Shown piece after piece: positions 45,275-54,123 of a DNA stretch of 64,000 nt. The position numbers were made by a program, and so were the translations under genes. How positions within the stretch are numbered: position 1 is the stretch's first letter; each line of letters begins with the position of its first letter. A model generated the notes under the pieces. It was not told where the DNA came from. It made no database searches and saw nothing but the letters and a program-made list of their open reading frames with translations. This DNA comes from Nostoc sp. PCC 7524 (GTDB lineage: Bacteria > Cyanobacteriota > Cyanobacteriia > Cyanobacteriales > Nostocaceae). The stretch is taken from positions 496,001-560,000 of the forward strand of contig NC_019684.1 in NCBI RefSeq assembly GCF_000316645.1, in the 5' to 3' direction.

Positions 45275-46186
45275 CTAAGCCAGTTTAAAGAGGAACGTTA
45301 CCAAATCTCCTTTACCAAGACTGATGCGATCGCCTGGTCTGAGGCGGTGTCTGTTACCTGGTAATAAGGGCAAATTGTTAATGTAAGTGCCATTAGAACT
45401 GCCCACATCTTCTATATAATGAGCGTCTCCCTCAACGCGAATATCTGCGTGTACCCGTGACACAATTTCAGAATTGGAAAATCCTGAAACGTCTATATCT
45501 GGAGGAATGCGGTCATTGGGCTTGCCAATGTGAATTACAGACAGACTTGGCGGCAATTCAATTTCTCTATCACTTTGGACGTGAACTAATCGCGCTGTAA
45601 TCTGCTGTAATTGAGTTCTGGCAGGTGATGGTGCTGCAATAGGTTGTGGTGCTGGTGGGGGTTCTGGTGCCGGTGCAGGTTCTGGTGCGGGTGCTTCTAC
45701 TGCTTGCACTGGTTCTGGTGCGGGTGCTTCTACTGGTGCGGGTGCGGGTGCAGATGCTTCTGCTACTGGTGCGGGTGCAGGTGCGGGTGCCGGTACTGGT
45801 GCAGGTGCTTCTACTGCTATGGGAGCAGGTGCTACTGGGGGTGGAGGTGCTGCGGCTGATTGTGCCACTACTGTAGGGGGTAAGGGCGCTGCTGCTGGAT
45901 CAATGCCTAAAGCATTGGGTTGTAATAGTTCTAAAATTGGGTCGGGATTTACTAAGGATGGAACTTCCACAGGGACATCAGGTGCAACGGTGGCAACGGC
46001 AGTAGCAGCCGCAGGTGCAACGGCTGAGTGGAGGTTAAAACCACATTGGCCACAAAAAGCAGCATCTGACTGTACAGTTGCGCCACAATTGGGACAATTA
46101 GTAGTAGCTGGTAACGGCGTGTAACAAGCTTCGCATTGGACAGCGCCGTCTGGGTTGGGGTGATTGCAATTAGGGCAGACGATCAT
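45275..46186 (-). CDS. Zinc-ribbon and FHA-domain protein
   Basis: 303 residues. Two N-terminal zinc ribbons (CPNCNHPNPDGAVQCEAC and CPNCGATVQ to FCGQCG), a long Pro/Ala/Glu linker of PAPAPEPV-type repeats (about 90-195), and a C-terminal FHA domain with VSRVHADIRV and SSNGTYINN. The FHA would bind phosphothreonine on a partner, probably a Ser/Thr kinase substrate. No kinase gene lies next to it. Confidence 0.85.
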   Translation of the reverse strand: MIVCPNCNHPNPDGAVQCEACYTPLPATTNCPNCGATVQSDAAFCGQCGFNLHSAVAPAAATAVATVAPDVPVEVPSLVNPDPILELLQPNALGIDPAAAPLPPTVVAQSAAAPPPPVAPAPIAVEAPAPVPAPAPAPAPVAEASAPAPAPVEAPAPEPVQAVEAPAPEPAPAPEPPPAPQPIAAPSPARTQLQQITARLVHVQSDREIELPPSLSVIHIGKPNDRIPPDIDVSGFSNSEIVSRVHADIRVEGDAHYIEDVGSSNGTYINNLPLLPGNRHRLRPGDRISLGKGDLVTFLFKLA

Positions 46187-46244
46187 TGATTTAAGCCTTT
46201 GTTCAAGAGCATCCTAAAAATAGTTGTGGCAAGCACAGGGATGA

Positions 46245-46325
46245 AAGGGGGATTGGGGACTGGGTATTGGGGACTGGGTATTGGGCAAAAGTTCTTCTCC
46301 CTACTCCCTACTCCCTACTCAGCAC
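46245..46325. repeat. Heptamer repeat cluster upstream of the FHA gene
   Basis: GGGGACTGGGTATTGGGGAC followed by CTCCCTACTCCCTACTC. Intergenic STRR-type DNA. Confidence 0.65.
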
Positions 46326-46473
46326 TCAACACTTTCAAGACAGCGAAGAGTTGGGAGGATGGGTTTCCCTATACAGGCAACTGCTCATCCCTTGTGCTTG
46401 TCGTTAGACATAAGTAGTTCTACAAGGGAGTAACTCTAGCTTCCGATTTTAACAATTACTCGTGAAGAGAAAA

Positions 46474-47196
46474 TTAAGCTGAGAGTTCCGCACCTGCGGC
46501 GGCATCAAGTAGCCACCACAGTTCCCCTTGGGGTTGAATTAGGCGGGATGGGTAGGTGAAGTTATCCGCTACAGGGGCAAATACTTGAGCTAGAGCTGGT
46601 ATTTTGTTAGCACCAGCGACGATAAACATGACACTGCGAGCCGCATTAATGAATGGGTACGTGAAGGTTATGCGGGGGTTGCTGTCTTTGTTACCCACAG
46701 TAATCAAGCGATCGCGAACTTTTAAAGCGTCTGTGTGGGGAAACAAAGATGCAGTATGGGCATCATCACCCATCCCTAGCAGTACCACATCCAAAGCGGG
46801 AAACTCTTTCGGTTTTGACTGAAAGAATGCTTGCAGGTGCTGTTCGTACTTATTAGCTGATACCACCGGATCATTATCTAATGTGGGTACAGCGTGAATA
46901 TTGGCGGCGGGGATATCAACACGATCTAGCCATGCACGCCGCGCCATCAATTCATTACTATCGGGATGATCTGGGGGAACATAACGCTCATCACCCCAGA
47001 ACACATGAATCTTATCCCAAGGTAACTTTTGCTGGGCGATCGCTTCATACAACGGCTTAGGTGTGCTACCGCCAGATAAGGCAATAGTAAATCGTCCCTG
47101 CTGTTTAATGGCAGTATCTAACTTGGTCAGGATCAAATCCAGCGATCGCGCAACTAACGCTGATTGATCCGGTAGGACTTCAACCGTTTTATTCAT
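46474..47196 (-). CDS. pgl: 6-phosphogluconolactonase
   Basis: 240 residues, usual length. FTIALSGGSTPKPLYEAI, HVFWGDERYVPPDHPDSN and LLGMGDDAHTASLFPH are the family motifs, with active-site residues in the last two. It hydrolyses 6-phosphogluconolactone in the oxidative pentose phosphate pathway, the main source of reductant in the dark and in heterocysts. Upstream gap carries repeats only. Confidence 0.92.
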   Translation of the reverse strand: MNKTVEVLPDQSALVARSLDLILTKLDTAIKQQGRFTIALSGGSTPKPLYEAIAQQKLPWDKIHVFWGDERYVPPDHPDSNELMARRAWLDRVDIPAANIHAVPTLDNDPVVSANKYEQHLQAFFQSKPKEFPALDVVLLGMGDDAHTASLFPHTDALKVRDRLITVGNKDSNPRITFTYPFINAARSVMFIVAGANKIPALAQVFAPVADNFTYPSRLIQPQGELWWLLDAAAGAELSA

Positions 47197-47354
47197 GGCT
47201 TTATCATCACATTACCGGCTTCCAGCAATACCATATCGAACTTATGACAACTCTCCTGTTTAAATTTTGAAACTTTTAACAACAGGAAGAAGGTGAGCAT
47301 AAATCAAGTCAACTCATGCTTATCACCTTCTATGGTGAGTTGTCCGTAGTCGAT

Positions 47355-47480
47355 GGTACTAATGGGGGATTGGGGATTGGGGATTGGGGACTGGGTAAAA
47401 AATTATTCTTGTTCTCCCCTGCTCCTCTGCTCCTCTGCTCCTCTGCTCCCCTATCTCCCCCATCTCCCCCATCTCCCTAC
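47355..47480. repeat. STRR cluster between pgl and rph
   Basis: GGGGATTGGGGATTGGGGAC heptamers, then CTCCTCTG octamers repeated three times, then CTCCCCCATCTCCCCCAT 9-mers. Three repeat unit lengths (7, 8 and 9 bp) sit side by side. Confidence 0.75.
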
Positions 47481-47484
47481 TCCC

Positions 47485-48222
47485 TCATAACAACAAAGTC
47501 TCCCAATCGGGGATTGCTTCCTGCTGGGCGATTAATAATTGTTGAATGCCTTTTTCGGCGTAATCTAGGAGTTGATTTAATTGAGTACGAGTAAAACTGC
47601 CTTCTTCTGCTGTACCTTGAATTTCGATGATGCCTAGGTTTTGATTCATGACAACGTTAAAGTCTACTGTGGCAGCAACATCTTCTATATAGTTCAAATC
47701 TAAATATGGTTCTTGTTCTAATAAACCTACAGAAATGGCTGCTATTTGTCCACACAGAGGCGATCGCTCTAAAACTCCTTGCTGCATTAATTTAGCGATC
47801 GCATGAGCTAAAGCCACAAACCCGCCTGTAATCGCAGCTGTTCTTGTCCCTGCATCAGCTTGCAATACATCCGCATCGACGGTTAAAGTTCTTTCTCCCA
47901 AGGCCTCAAAATCAATTGCTGCCCTTAAGCTACGCCCAATCAAACGCTGAATTTCCTGTGTCCTGCCAGATAATTTCATTAATTCTCGTTCCTGACGCTG
48001 TTGTGTAGCAGAAGGTAGCATCCGATACTCAGCAGTTAACCAACCTTTGCCAGTTCCTAGCAAAAACTTGGGGACTCCTTCAGCAACGCTAACAGTACAA
48101 AGCACCTTTGTCTCACCACAGATTGCCAGCACCGAACCAGGGGCAAAGCGGGTAAATTCAGGTTGAAAGGTGACAGGGCGGAGTTCGTAGGGTTTTCGAC
48201 CATCGGGACGCTGCCAAACCAT
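47485..48222 (-). CDS. rph: Ribonuclease PH
   Basis: 245 residues. [13 protein letters not shown] start, [10 protein letters not shown], the [14 protein letters not shown] loop, [18 protein letters not shown] phosphate-binding Arg region, and [20 protein letters not shown] are all present. It trims tRNA 3' ends by phosphorolysis as a hexamer. It lies 199 bp downstream of the adenylate kinase gene on the same strand. Confidence 0.93.
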   Translation of the reverse strand: MVWQRPDGRKPYELRPVTFQPEFTRFAPGSVLAICGETKVLCTVSVAEGVPKFLLGTGKGWLTAEYRMLPSATQQRQERELMKLSGRTQEIQRLIGRSLRAAIDFEALGERTLTVDADVLQADAGTRTAAITGGFVALAHAIAKLMQQGVLERSPLCGQIAAISVGLLEQEPYLDLNYIEDVAATVDFNVVMNQNLGIIEIQGTAEEGSFTRTQLNQLLDYAEKGIQQLLIAQQEAIPDWETLLL

Positions 48223-48421
48223 TAGGGCTGCCTCAAAATTTGAATGATGAAATACTGTCTTAAAGTTACTTTAGTATCGCAACTTATTTCAGTGCTGTAT
48301 CGTAGGGTCAGCATCTCAAGCTGAAGACAAAGTAAAAAGACTGAAATAAAAGTATAAGGTTTATTGTGAAATATACAGTAGCCCGCAAAGAAAACTTTAG
48401 GATAACTAAAACAAGATTTAA

Positions 48422-49003
48422 TTAAGGTACTGAAAGTAAGGTGAGAATATTTTGCAGCACCAATTCTGGTGATTGATCGCCGTTGATTGTCAATAGGCGG
48501 CGACGACGGTCATAATACTCTAGGATGGGAATCGTGCGGTCATAGAAGACTTCTACTCGGCGTTGGACAATTTCAGGTTGATCATCGGGTAAAGAACGCC
48601 CTAGAGAACGACTCACCATTACCGCCTCTGGGACTTGTAAATAAATTGCCCAATCTAACTTCTGTCCCAACTCATCCAGCAAAAAATCTAATTCTTCAGC
48701 TTGGAAAGCAGTACGGGGATAACCCTCTAAAATCCAGCCACAGTTAACATCAGGTTTTGTCAGACGCGAGCGAATGAGATCAATAATCATTTCATCTGGG
48801 ACTAATTCCCCCCTAGACACGTATGGCTTGGCATAACGACCTAGTTCACCCAGGTTAGCGTAAACCCCGTCAAGCGACTCGCCAGATATCGCTTCCCGCA
48901 AAATCTCACCCGTAGAAATTTGGGGGACTTCAAAGTAACTACAAAGCCTTTGGGCTTGCGTACTTTTCCCTGATCCCGAACCTCCTAAAATCACTAATCT
49001 CAC
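48422..49003 (-). CDS. adk: Adenylate kinase-family protein
   Basis: 193 residues. The P-loop is GGSGSGKST instead of the usual GGPGAGKGT. STGEILREAI, the GWILEGYPRT region and RRVEVFYDRT follow, with a short lid. It interconverts AMP/ATP and ADP, or another nucleoside monophosphate. The main adk of cyanobacteria is normally in the ribosomal protein operon, so this is probably a second paralogue with possibly altered specificity. Confidence 0.82.
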   Translation of the reverse strand: MRLVILGGSGSGKSTQAQRLCSYFEVPQISTGEILREAISGESLDGVYANLGELGRYAKPYVSRGELVPDEMIIDLIRSRLTKPDVNCGWILEGYPRTAFQAEELDFLLDELGQKLDWAIYLQVPEAVMVSRSLGRSLPDDQPEIVQRRVEVFYDRTIPILEYYDRRRRLLTINGDQSPELVLQNILTLLSVP

Positions 49004-49317
49004 AACTATTCACTCCTCAACGAGTAACATTCACAACATAATAAGTTTGTTTTGCCCAACCTCCAAGGAAATCTAACATTTCACAAGGGGGTAGGGGGGT
49101 AGGGGTGCAAGGGTGTAGGGGAGAAGAACTTTTTCCCAGTCCCTACTCTCTAATCCCCACTACCCTTGACTTCAGAGCAAACCTAGTGTTTGACTTATAG
49201 AGCAGATTGCCAGACCCATGATCCTGAGCAAAAACAGATTGATTATACAGGTAGATTTTCTACAGGGAATCTCTGCAAATTCTATTTAATTTATTGTGAT
49301 TTTTTGAAATTTATCCT
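49004..49317. other. Intergenic region between divergent genes
   Basis: Holds a GGGGGTAGGGGTG-type repeat cluster (about 49085-49160) and AT-rich DNA with the promoters of both divergent genes. No gene or RNA seen. Confidence 0.5.
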
Positions 49318-49854
49318 ATGGTTGCCCAGTTAGAAACACCCAGTGCAAATTCGACCCTCAGCTTACCACATCCTCTTGAAGGGCTAGTGCAGGTTTTTAC
49401 CAGTTCCCACCGTAATTTCTTTACCAGCGTGATGGGGGAAGCACTCAGAATTGCCGGTCAAGGTACATCAGTGTTGTTAGTGCAGTTTCTCAAAGGTGGC
49501 ATAAATCAAGGACAAGATCACCCAATTCAGTTGGGGCAGAATTTAGATTGGATTCGCTGTGATTTGCCTCGTTGTATTGATACACCACACTTAGATGAAG
49601 CTGAAAACCAAGCTTTACAAAGATTGTGGCAGTATACACAACAGGTAGTAAATGAGGGTAAATATTCCCTTGTAGTTTTAGATGAGTTAAGTTTGGCAAT
49701 TAACTTTGGTTTGATTGCGGAAACTGAGGTTTTAGCATTTCTAGCCAAACGCCCTCCCCATATCGATATCATTCTCACAGGCCCCGAAATGCCGCCATCT
49801 CTCCTCGACATCGCAGATCAAATTACAGAGATTCGTCGTAGTCATCGACCTTAA
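49318..49854 (+). CDS. CobO/BtuR-like protein lacking the P-loop
   Basis: 178 residues with the fold pattern of cob(I)yrinate adenosyltransferase: LLVQFLKG, YSLVVLDELSLAINFGLI, PPHIDIILTGPEMPPSLLDIADQITEI. The N-terminal ATP-binding loop, normally a GDGKGKT-type sequence, reads VFTSSHRNFFTS (about residues 27-38) with no Gly-Lys. It is therefore unlikely to bind ATP in the usual way. A non-catalytic corrinoid or partner-binding role is possible. Confidence 0.75.
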   Translation: MVAQLETPSANSTLSLPHPLEGLVQVFTSSHRNFFTSVMGEALRIAGQGTSVLLVQFLKGGINQGQDHPIQLGQNLDWIRCDLPRCIDTPHLDEAENQALQRLWQYTQQVVNEGKYSLVVLDELSLAINFGLIAETEVLAFLAKRPPHIDIILTGPEMPPSLLDIADQITEIRRSHRP

Positions 49855-49879
49855 GCTGTACAACTTTAAATTGATGATA

Positions 49880-50003
49880 GGACTTACGCAACTGGTACAT
49901 TCGTAGTGTGCGTCAGATTTGAGTTTTTCGTTATTCTCAAAAGATTTTTGGCATCTGACGCACCCTACAAGATAGGTTGAGTGTGACACCTGTGTAAGTG
50001 CTG
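49880..50003. repeat. Hairpin repeat element, copy 3 (degenerate)
   Basis: Inner arms GTAGTGTGCGTCAG (49903-49916) and CTGACGCACCCTAC (49955-49968), with outer arms GGACTTACGCA and TGTGTAAGTGC. It has the same core stem as copies 1 and 2 but different flanks. It separates the CobO-like gene from the deoxypyrimidine cluster. Confidence 0.65.
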
Positions 50004-50024
50004 GATTAGTTGAAAATAATATTT

Positions 50025-50504
50025 TTAAGTGGAGGAGAATGGCACTGAAGAGGATTGCTTGATGTGCTGTTGTCTCCACTTTTTTAAAACAATTTCTAGT
50101 TGAGCTAAAGCATCTTTATAGTCTGTGAAAGCAATTTCAGAAAAAACAGTAGGTATACCACGAGGAAATCTCGATATTACCTTATCTTTTTCATAGAGCA
50201 GGATAATCGGGATAGCGTATGTTTCCGCATAAGCTAGCTCCATGCCCACACCCAGTGAAGCATAGCCAATATAGGCAATCACTAGATCAGATTCAGTGAC
50301 TTGGTGCTTGTCAGTCTCAAAAACTGTGCAAGGACTAATATCAGGATGTTGTATGGGGTCAGTTTTGAGATGAGGAATATAAGTCTGAAATCCCATTTTC
50401 TCAGAAAGTAAACCAATAGTCACATAGAATTCTTTAACAGAATCTAAATTATTAATTCCTGTTAACGCGCCAGACACATATACACGCGTTCTTGATTCAT
50501 TCAT
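50025..50504 (-). CDS. Nucleoside 2-deoxyribosyltransferase-like protein
   Basis: 159 residues. TRVYVSGALTGINN is the Rossmann-like start, and ESDLVIAYIGYASLGVGMELAYA holds the Asp and the conserved nucleophile Glu (G.GMELA) of the family, as in DNPH1 and BlsM-type N-glycosidases. It could cut the glycosidic bond of a deoxynucleotide. It is last in the minus-strand cluster, 86 bp after the dCTP-deaminase-like gene. A 20-residue Gln/Ser-rich tail ends the protein. Confidence 0.7.
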   Translation of the reverse strand: MNESRTRVYVSGALTGINNLDSVKEFYVTIGLLSEKMGFQTYIPHLKTDPIQHPDISPCTVFETDKHQVTESDLVIAYIGYASLGVGMELAYAETYAIPIILLYEKDKVISRFPRGIPTVFSEIAFTDYKDALAQLEIVLKKWRQQHIKQSSSVPFSST

Positions 50505-50590
50505 GTCATTGATTAGTTACCATTAGCAAAGACATACTACTAATTATGAATGATATTTTTGTATAATTTTTATTAAAAATCAGATAATAT

Positions 50591-51313
50591 TTATTTTGGT
50601 TTTAATAGTTCGATGATACTGGGGCTAACAACAGCAAGAAAAGCAGCTAATGATGCACCCAAGGCAGCATCTTTAAAAGAAATTTGAAGACCAATAAATG
50701 ATGCTAGTAAGATAAAAGCCACCATTAAGCCAATACGAATTCTATCTTCTGCTTTTTCTTTTCCTTTTTTTATCTGTATCTCCTTTATTTGTCTATCTCT
50801 TTCTTCCTTGGCTATCTCTAGTAATCTTTCCCATATATCATCTCTATCAACAGGTCTTCCAAGAGTTGCTATTGATTCAGATTCCATCTGATAAAAGCAA
50901 ACTGTACAGAAAGAATCCCTAAAACGAAGCATTACAGAACTATCTCGATAATTACTAACCGAAATTAATAGTTTCCCTGTCCATCCTGGATCTATAGTTG
51001 TCGAAATATGAGATAAACCATAAAGAACAGCTTTTGAAACCATTGCGTGTATAGTAGCACCTACTTCTTTAGAGAGACTAACTGATTCTAAAGTTTCAAT
51101 AATTACTGTATCGTTGGGTTCAATTTCTATACCTCTCTCTTTTTCTATATCAATTTCACACTTCTTTTTCCACGAGAATCCCTTGGTTCCAACTCTCAAA
51201 TCATACCCAACAGGAGTTAAGTATTTTTCTTCAAATGGATCTATCAAGATTCCCTTAGCTGAATTATTTTTTCTTTCTTCTATTTGTTGTTTAATATCTG
51301 TATCACTGAGCAT
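50591..51313 (-). CDS. Membrane-anchored dCTP-deaminase-like protein, probably non-catalytic
   Basis: 240 residues. Residues 1-150 follow the Dcd/dUTPase trimer fold (VGYDLRVG, STTIDPGWTGKLLISVSNY). The Escherichia coli Dcd catalytic Glu138 aligns with S118, Arg115 with L97, and the RSS before it with VSK. A charged helix (160-192) and two hydrophobic segments (about 194-212 and 217-236) follow, an unusual addition for this family. It may bind deoxynucleotides at the membrane without deaminating them. The start has no strong ribosome site. Confidence 0.65.
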   Translation of the reverse strand: MLSDTDIKQQIEERKNNSAKGILIDPFEEKYLTPVGYDLRVGTKGFSWKKKCEIDIEKERGIEIEPNDTVIIETLESVSLSKEVGATIHAMVSKAVLYGLSHISTTIDPGWTGKLLISVSNYRDSSVMLRFRDSFCTVCFYQMESESIATLGRPVDRDDIWERLLEIAKEERDRQIKEIQIKKGKEKAEDRIRIGLMVAFILLASFIGLQISFKDAALGASLAAFLAVVSPSIIELLKPK

Positions 51314-51329
51314 ATATAAATATGTAGGT

Positions 51330-51899
51330 TTAAAATTTATTTAAAATGTCACAACTAACAACAGATGTAGAAAATAATAGAAATGATGCTGCTTTTTGTG
51401 CTGTAGCTTCAGAAAGCTTAACTTGCTGAAGAAAGACTAAACCTTCATTCACAAAAGAATCTCTGACCACGGCTTTCTCTCCACTATTAAAGGAAGTTTC
51501 ATAAAACACTTCTTTAATACCTGCGGAGATAATTAATTTTAAACAAGACAAACAAGGTTCTAATGTGACATAAATGCTTGCGCCATCTGTAGATATACCA
51601 TGCTTGGCGGCTTGTGCGATCGCGTTTGCTTCAGCGTGTACAGCCCTTGATGGTAAAGTTTTGCTAGCATCACAACTGCTCAAACCAGGATAACAGTATC
51701 CTTGAGAAGTACAGTGAGCAGAACCAGATGGTGAACCATTATAACCAGTTGCCACTACTTGCTTATTTTTAACAATCACAGCACCTACTGGAAATGCTAA
51801 ACAAGTTGAGCGGGTGGCAGCGAGTTTAGCCAACATTAGAAAGTATTCATCCCATGTTGGTCTTTGAGAGTGTTCATCATTTAAGGAAATATCTTGCAT
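51330..51899 (-). CDS. dCMP deaminase
   Basis: 189 residues, ComEB/Dctd type. Zinc ligands and catalytic Glu: H88-A-E90 and PCLSC (C116, C119). An additional Cys-rich insert (AHCTSQGYCYPGLSSC, residues 61-76) matches the second zinc site of dCMP deaminases. It makes dUMP from dCMP, the substrate for the ThyA fusion encoded 55 bp upstream. That pairing strongly suggests a dTMP supply pathway. Confidence 0.85.
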   Translation of the reverse strand: MQDISLNDEHSQRPTWDEYFLMLAKLAATRSTCLAFPVGAVIVKNKQVVATGYNGSPSGSAHCTSQGYCYPGLSSCDASKTLPSRAVHAEANAIAQAAKHGISTDGASIYVTLEPCLSCLKLIISAGIKEVFYETSFNSGEKAVVRDSFVNEGLVFLQQVKLSEATAQKAASFLLFSTSVVSCDILNKF

Positions 51900-51954
51900 G
51901 ATTTATCAATTTCAATTACCAGCTATATCTATGTGAATTACAGTCTTTTTTTGT

Positions 51955-53448
51955 TTACTGATCCTGAACATAAGGCTTGCCAATTTTAATACATTGACTC
52001 GCCTTTTGCAGTTCTATCCCCAAGTAACCTGTATGTTCAGGCTGAATGGCTGGAGATGCAGCACAAATGTCCCTCAGTAGGTTGAGAGGGTTTTTCCCTC
52101 GATAAGATTTAACAATCTCACCACTACCAGGAGTTGTTTGAGTAACTACAATCTCCTTCTCATCGACTTCGATTAAAAAGTTACCTGAAGGATCATCATA
52201 GTTACGCTGCTTAAGTATTACACCGTATTGATTAGCAATTAGCCTATCAGCATTTTCCCAAGTGTCATCATATATATGAGCCGACTGGCTCATTGTGATC
52301 AGTGGCCCCATCTTTAAGTTATATTCAGAACGTTCAGCAATTTTATCTCTAACGTGTTGTTGCAAAGCCCTAAGTCCCATTGCGTTTGCAGGCCAAGCAG
52401 CAAACATATCATTACTTCTTAATGTGGCTGTTAGTGATAATTCGTTATCAACAACTCTTAACCAAATGTGATTCAGACAGGGGCTACCGCCTTTCTCATG
52501 GTCTTTTACATCCCAAAGACTCATGACTGCACTAGCCGCGTCAATTTCCCCAATTAATTTATTGATAACTTGATCAATTTGGTCACGTCCAAACCAGGAA
52601 CGTAAACGTTGACCATAAGTATATTTCAATCCTTCCCTGTATGGTGCATCATCTAAAATTTGAGAAATATATTCTTCTAGAAAACTGCGATCAATTGGCA
52701 AATAATTAGGTTCAGGGAAGTAAAAATCAGTAGGCTCATCAGTCACTACTGCCATTAAATCAATTAATTCTTGCCATTGTCCATCATAGCCAGTAGGACG
52801 AATTGTTCCTGTTGTCTTAATTCGATGAATAATTTTTACCCAAGTTTCCGCTATGGTTTTACCTTCAATTCTGTGTCCGTATCTTGGCCCTGGTAAAACT
52901 GTTGGTTCAAGAGTAGAGATGGGAAATTCTAACGGTATACTCCACGCAGCTACTGTTTCTTGTTGAGCATAGGATTTAGCGAAACTAACAGCTTCAGGTA
53001 TGGATTTTGCTTCACTATACTTTATTGACCGTCGTAGTTCTTCCAAGGCATTAGCTTCAACTTCCAGATCAATGTAACCAGGAATAGTCGAACGAATTAT
53101 CCAGCAACGTAAGCCAGTGTCACATACACCCTCTTCAAATCCATGACGGAAAAAGTCTAGTAAACATTCTCCCGCACCCGCGTTTTTATCTTCCTTAGTG
53201 GCGTTAAGAACAACTAAGTGTCGGACATGAGGATTCCACAGTAAATTTCGGATGAGTAAGTTGATACCTCGTGTAGGAGAGTACAGTTGCCCAATTACAG
53301 CGTACTCTTGGGGTTGTAGGTGTTTGGCGATCGCCTGCTTGACTGTCCATCCTGTAATCACTGCTGTTTGTCCGTTGCCGTAAATCAGTTGATTCGGCTT
53401 GTACAGTGCTTTGTACTCGAATTGGGTTGCCTTACCCGCTAGTGTCAT
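51955..53448 (-). CDS. thyA: Thymidylate synthase fused to an MtrA-like DUF4346 domain
   Basis: 497 residues, about twice a normal ThyA. The N-terminal part (about 1-165, YAVIGQLYSPTRGINLLIRN) resembles the DUF4346/MtrA-like domain seen in archaeal ThyA proteins. The C-terminal part has the active-site Cys in GGSPCLNHIW (C324), RSNDMFAAWPANAMG and SAHIYDDTW. The usual PCH is PCL, as in archaeal-type enzymes. It methylates dUMP to dTMP. The origin may be archaeal-like, by transfer. Confidence 0.78.
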   Translation of the reverse strand: MTLAGKATQFEYKALYKPNQLIYGNGQTAVITGWTVKQAIAKHLQPQEYAVIGQLYSPTRGINLLIRNLLWNPHVRHLVVLNATKEDKNAGAGECLLDFFRHGFEEGVCDTGLRCWIIRSTIPGYIDLEVEANALEELRRSIKYSEAKSIPEAVSFAKSYAQQETVAAWSIPLEFPISTLEPTVLPGPRYGHRIEGKTIAETWVKIIHRIKTTGTIRPTGYDGQWQELIDLMAVVTDEPTDFYFPEPNYLPIDRSFLEEYISQILDDAPYREGLKYTYGQRLRSWFGRDQIDQVINKLIGEIDAASAVMSLWDVKDHEKGGSPCLNHIWLRVVDNELSLTATLRSNDMFAAWPANAMGLRALQQHVRDKIAERSEYNLKMGPLITMSQSAHIYDDTWENADRLIANQYGVILKQRNYDDPSGNFLIEVDEKEIVVTQTTPGSGEIVKSYRGKNPLNLLRDICAASPAIQPEHTGYLGIELQKASQCIKIGKPYVQDQ

Positions 53449-53604
53449 AGTTGTTTGGCTAAGGTTTGAAAAAACTGGCTAGGTTAACATATCACTTCGA
53501 CAGTAGCTAGTCGAGGAGATGCTTTAGAAAAGTTTAATACAGAATCCAAGGTGGGGTTATGGCTGTATCTAATCAAAGTTAAGACTTTAGAAAGATTCAT
53601 ATAC

Positions 53605-53622
53605 TTTACAAATGTTCATATA
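53605..53622 (+). promoter_or_regulatory. Candidate HLR1 (RpaB) site upstream of hli
   Basis: TTTACAAA, two bases, TTCATATA: a good fit to the HLR1 pair of octamers (KTTACAWW N2 KTTACAWW) that binds RpaB at high-light genes. It lies 46 bp before the hli start codon. Confidence 0.5.
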
Positions 53623-53667
53623 TTTGTTACAGTTCTTAAAGAATAAAAAATAACTGGAAAAAATTTT

Positions 53668-53883
53668 ATGCGTACAAATGCTTCCATCGTTGATGATCAA
53701 GGTAAACTAAACAATTTTGCGATTGAGCCAAAAGTATATGTAGATGAGCAAGGCGATCGCACTGGTTTTACCCCCTACGCAGAACTCATCAACGGCCGTT
53801 TAGCAATGATTGGCTTTATCTCTCTCATCGCACTAGAAGTGTTTACAGGACATGGCATTTTTGGTGTGTTAGCCAGCCTGTAA
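53668..53883 (+). CDS. hli: High-light-inducible protein (HLIP)
   Basis: 71 residues. A polar N-terminal half is followed by the one-helix chlorophyll-binding motif [21 protein letters not shown] (Glu/Asn/Arg ligands) and a short tail [11 protein letters not shown]. HLIPs bind chlorophyll and carotenoid and protect photosystems and chlorophyll-synthesis complexes under excess light. A candidate RpaB site and a terminator flank it. Confidence 0.93.
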   Translation: MRTNASIVDDQGKLNNFAIEPKVYVDEQGDRTGFTPYAELINGRLAMIGFISLIALEVFTGHGIFGVLASL

Positions 53884-53918
53884 AAGAAAAATTCAATTTT
53901 TGTAAAATTAGGCTTAAC

Positions 53919-53955
53919 AAAAGAGAGATGGGAATTTCCTGTCTCTCTTTTGATT
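53919..53955 (+). terminator. Terminator of hli
   Basis: AAAAGAGAGA (53919-53928) pairs with TCTCTCTTTT (53942-53951); the right arm ends in T4. Confidence 0.75.
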
Positions 53956-53997
53956 GAGAATTTCATGCTATTTTGACAATGACTGAATAATATAGCG

Positions 53998-54022
53998 GAA
54001 GGCAATAGGCAATAGGCAATAG
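53998..54022. repeat. GGCAATA heptamer repeat
   Basis: Three tandem copies of GGCAATA. Same unit as the run at 57043-57087 in the opposite orientation. Confidence 0.8.
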
Positions 54023-54123
54023 TAAAATCCATACCATGAATGAGTTTGAGCTTTTAGTCATGCCCTAATCGCCTTGTCTACAGCTATAAAAGCTGCTTTG
54101 AAAATCAAAATATCGGGTGATTT

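Noticed and set aside
45644..45876. Cys/Trp-rich and Val/Leu-rich frames opposite the FHA gene
   Set aside because: They are the reverse reading of the Pro/Ala-rich linker repeats of the FHA protein.
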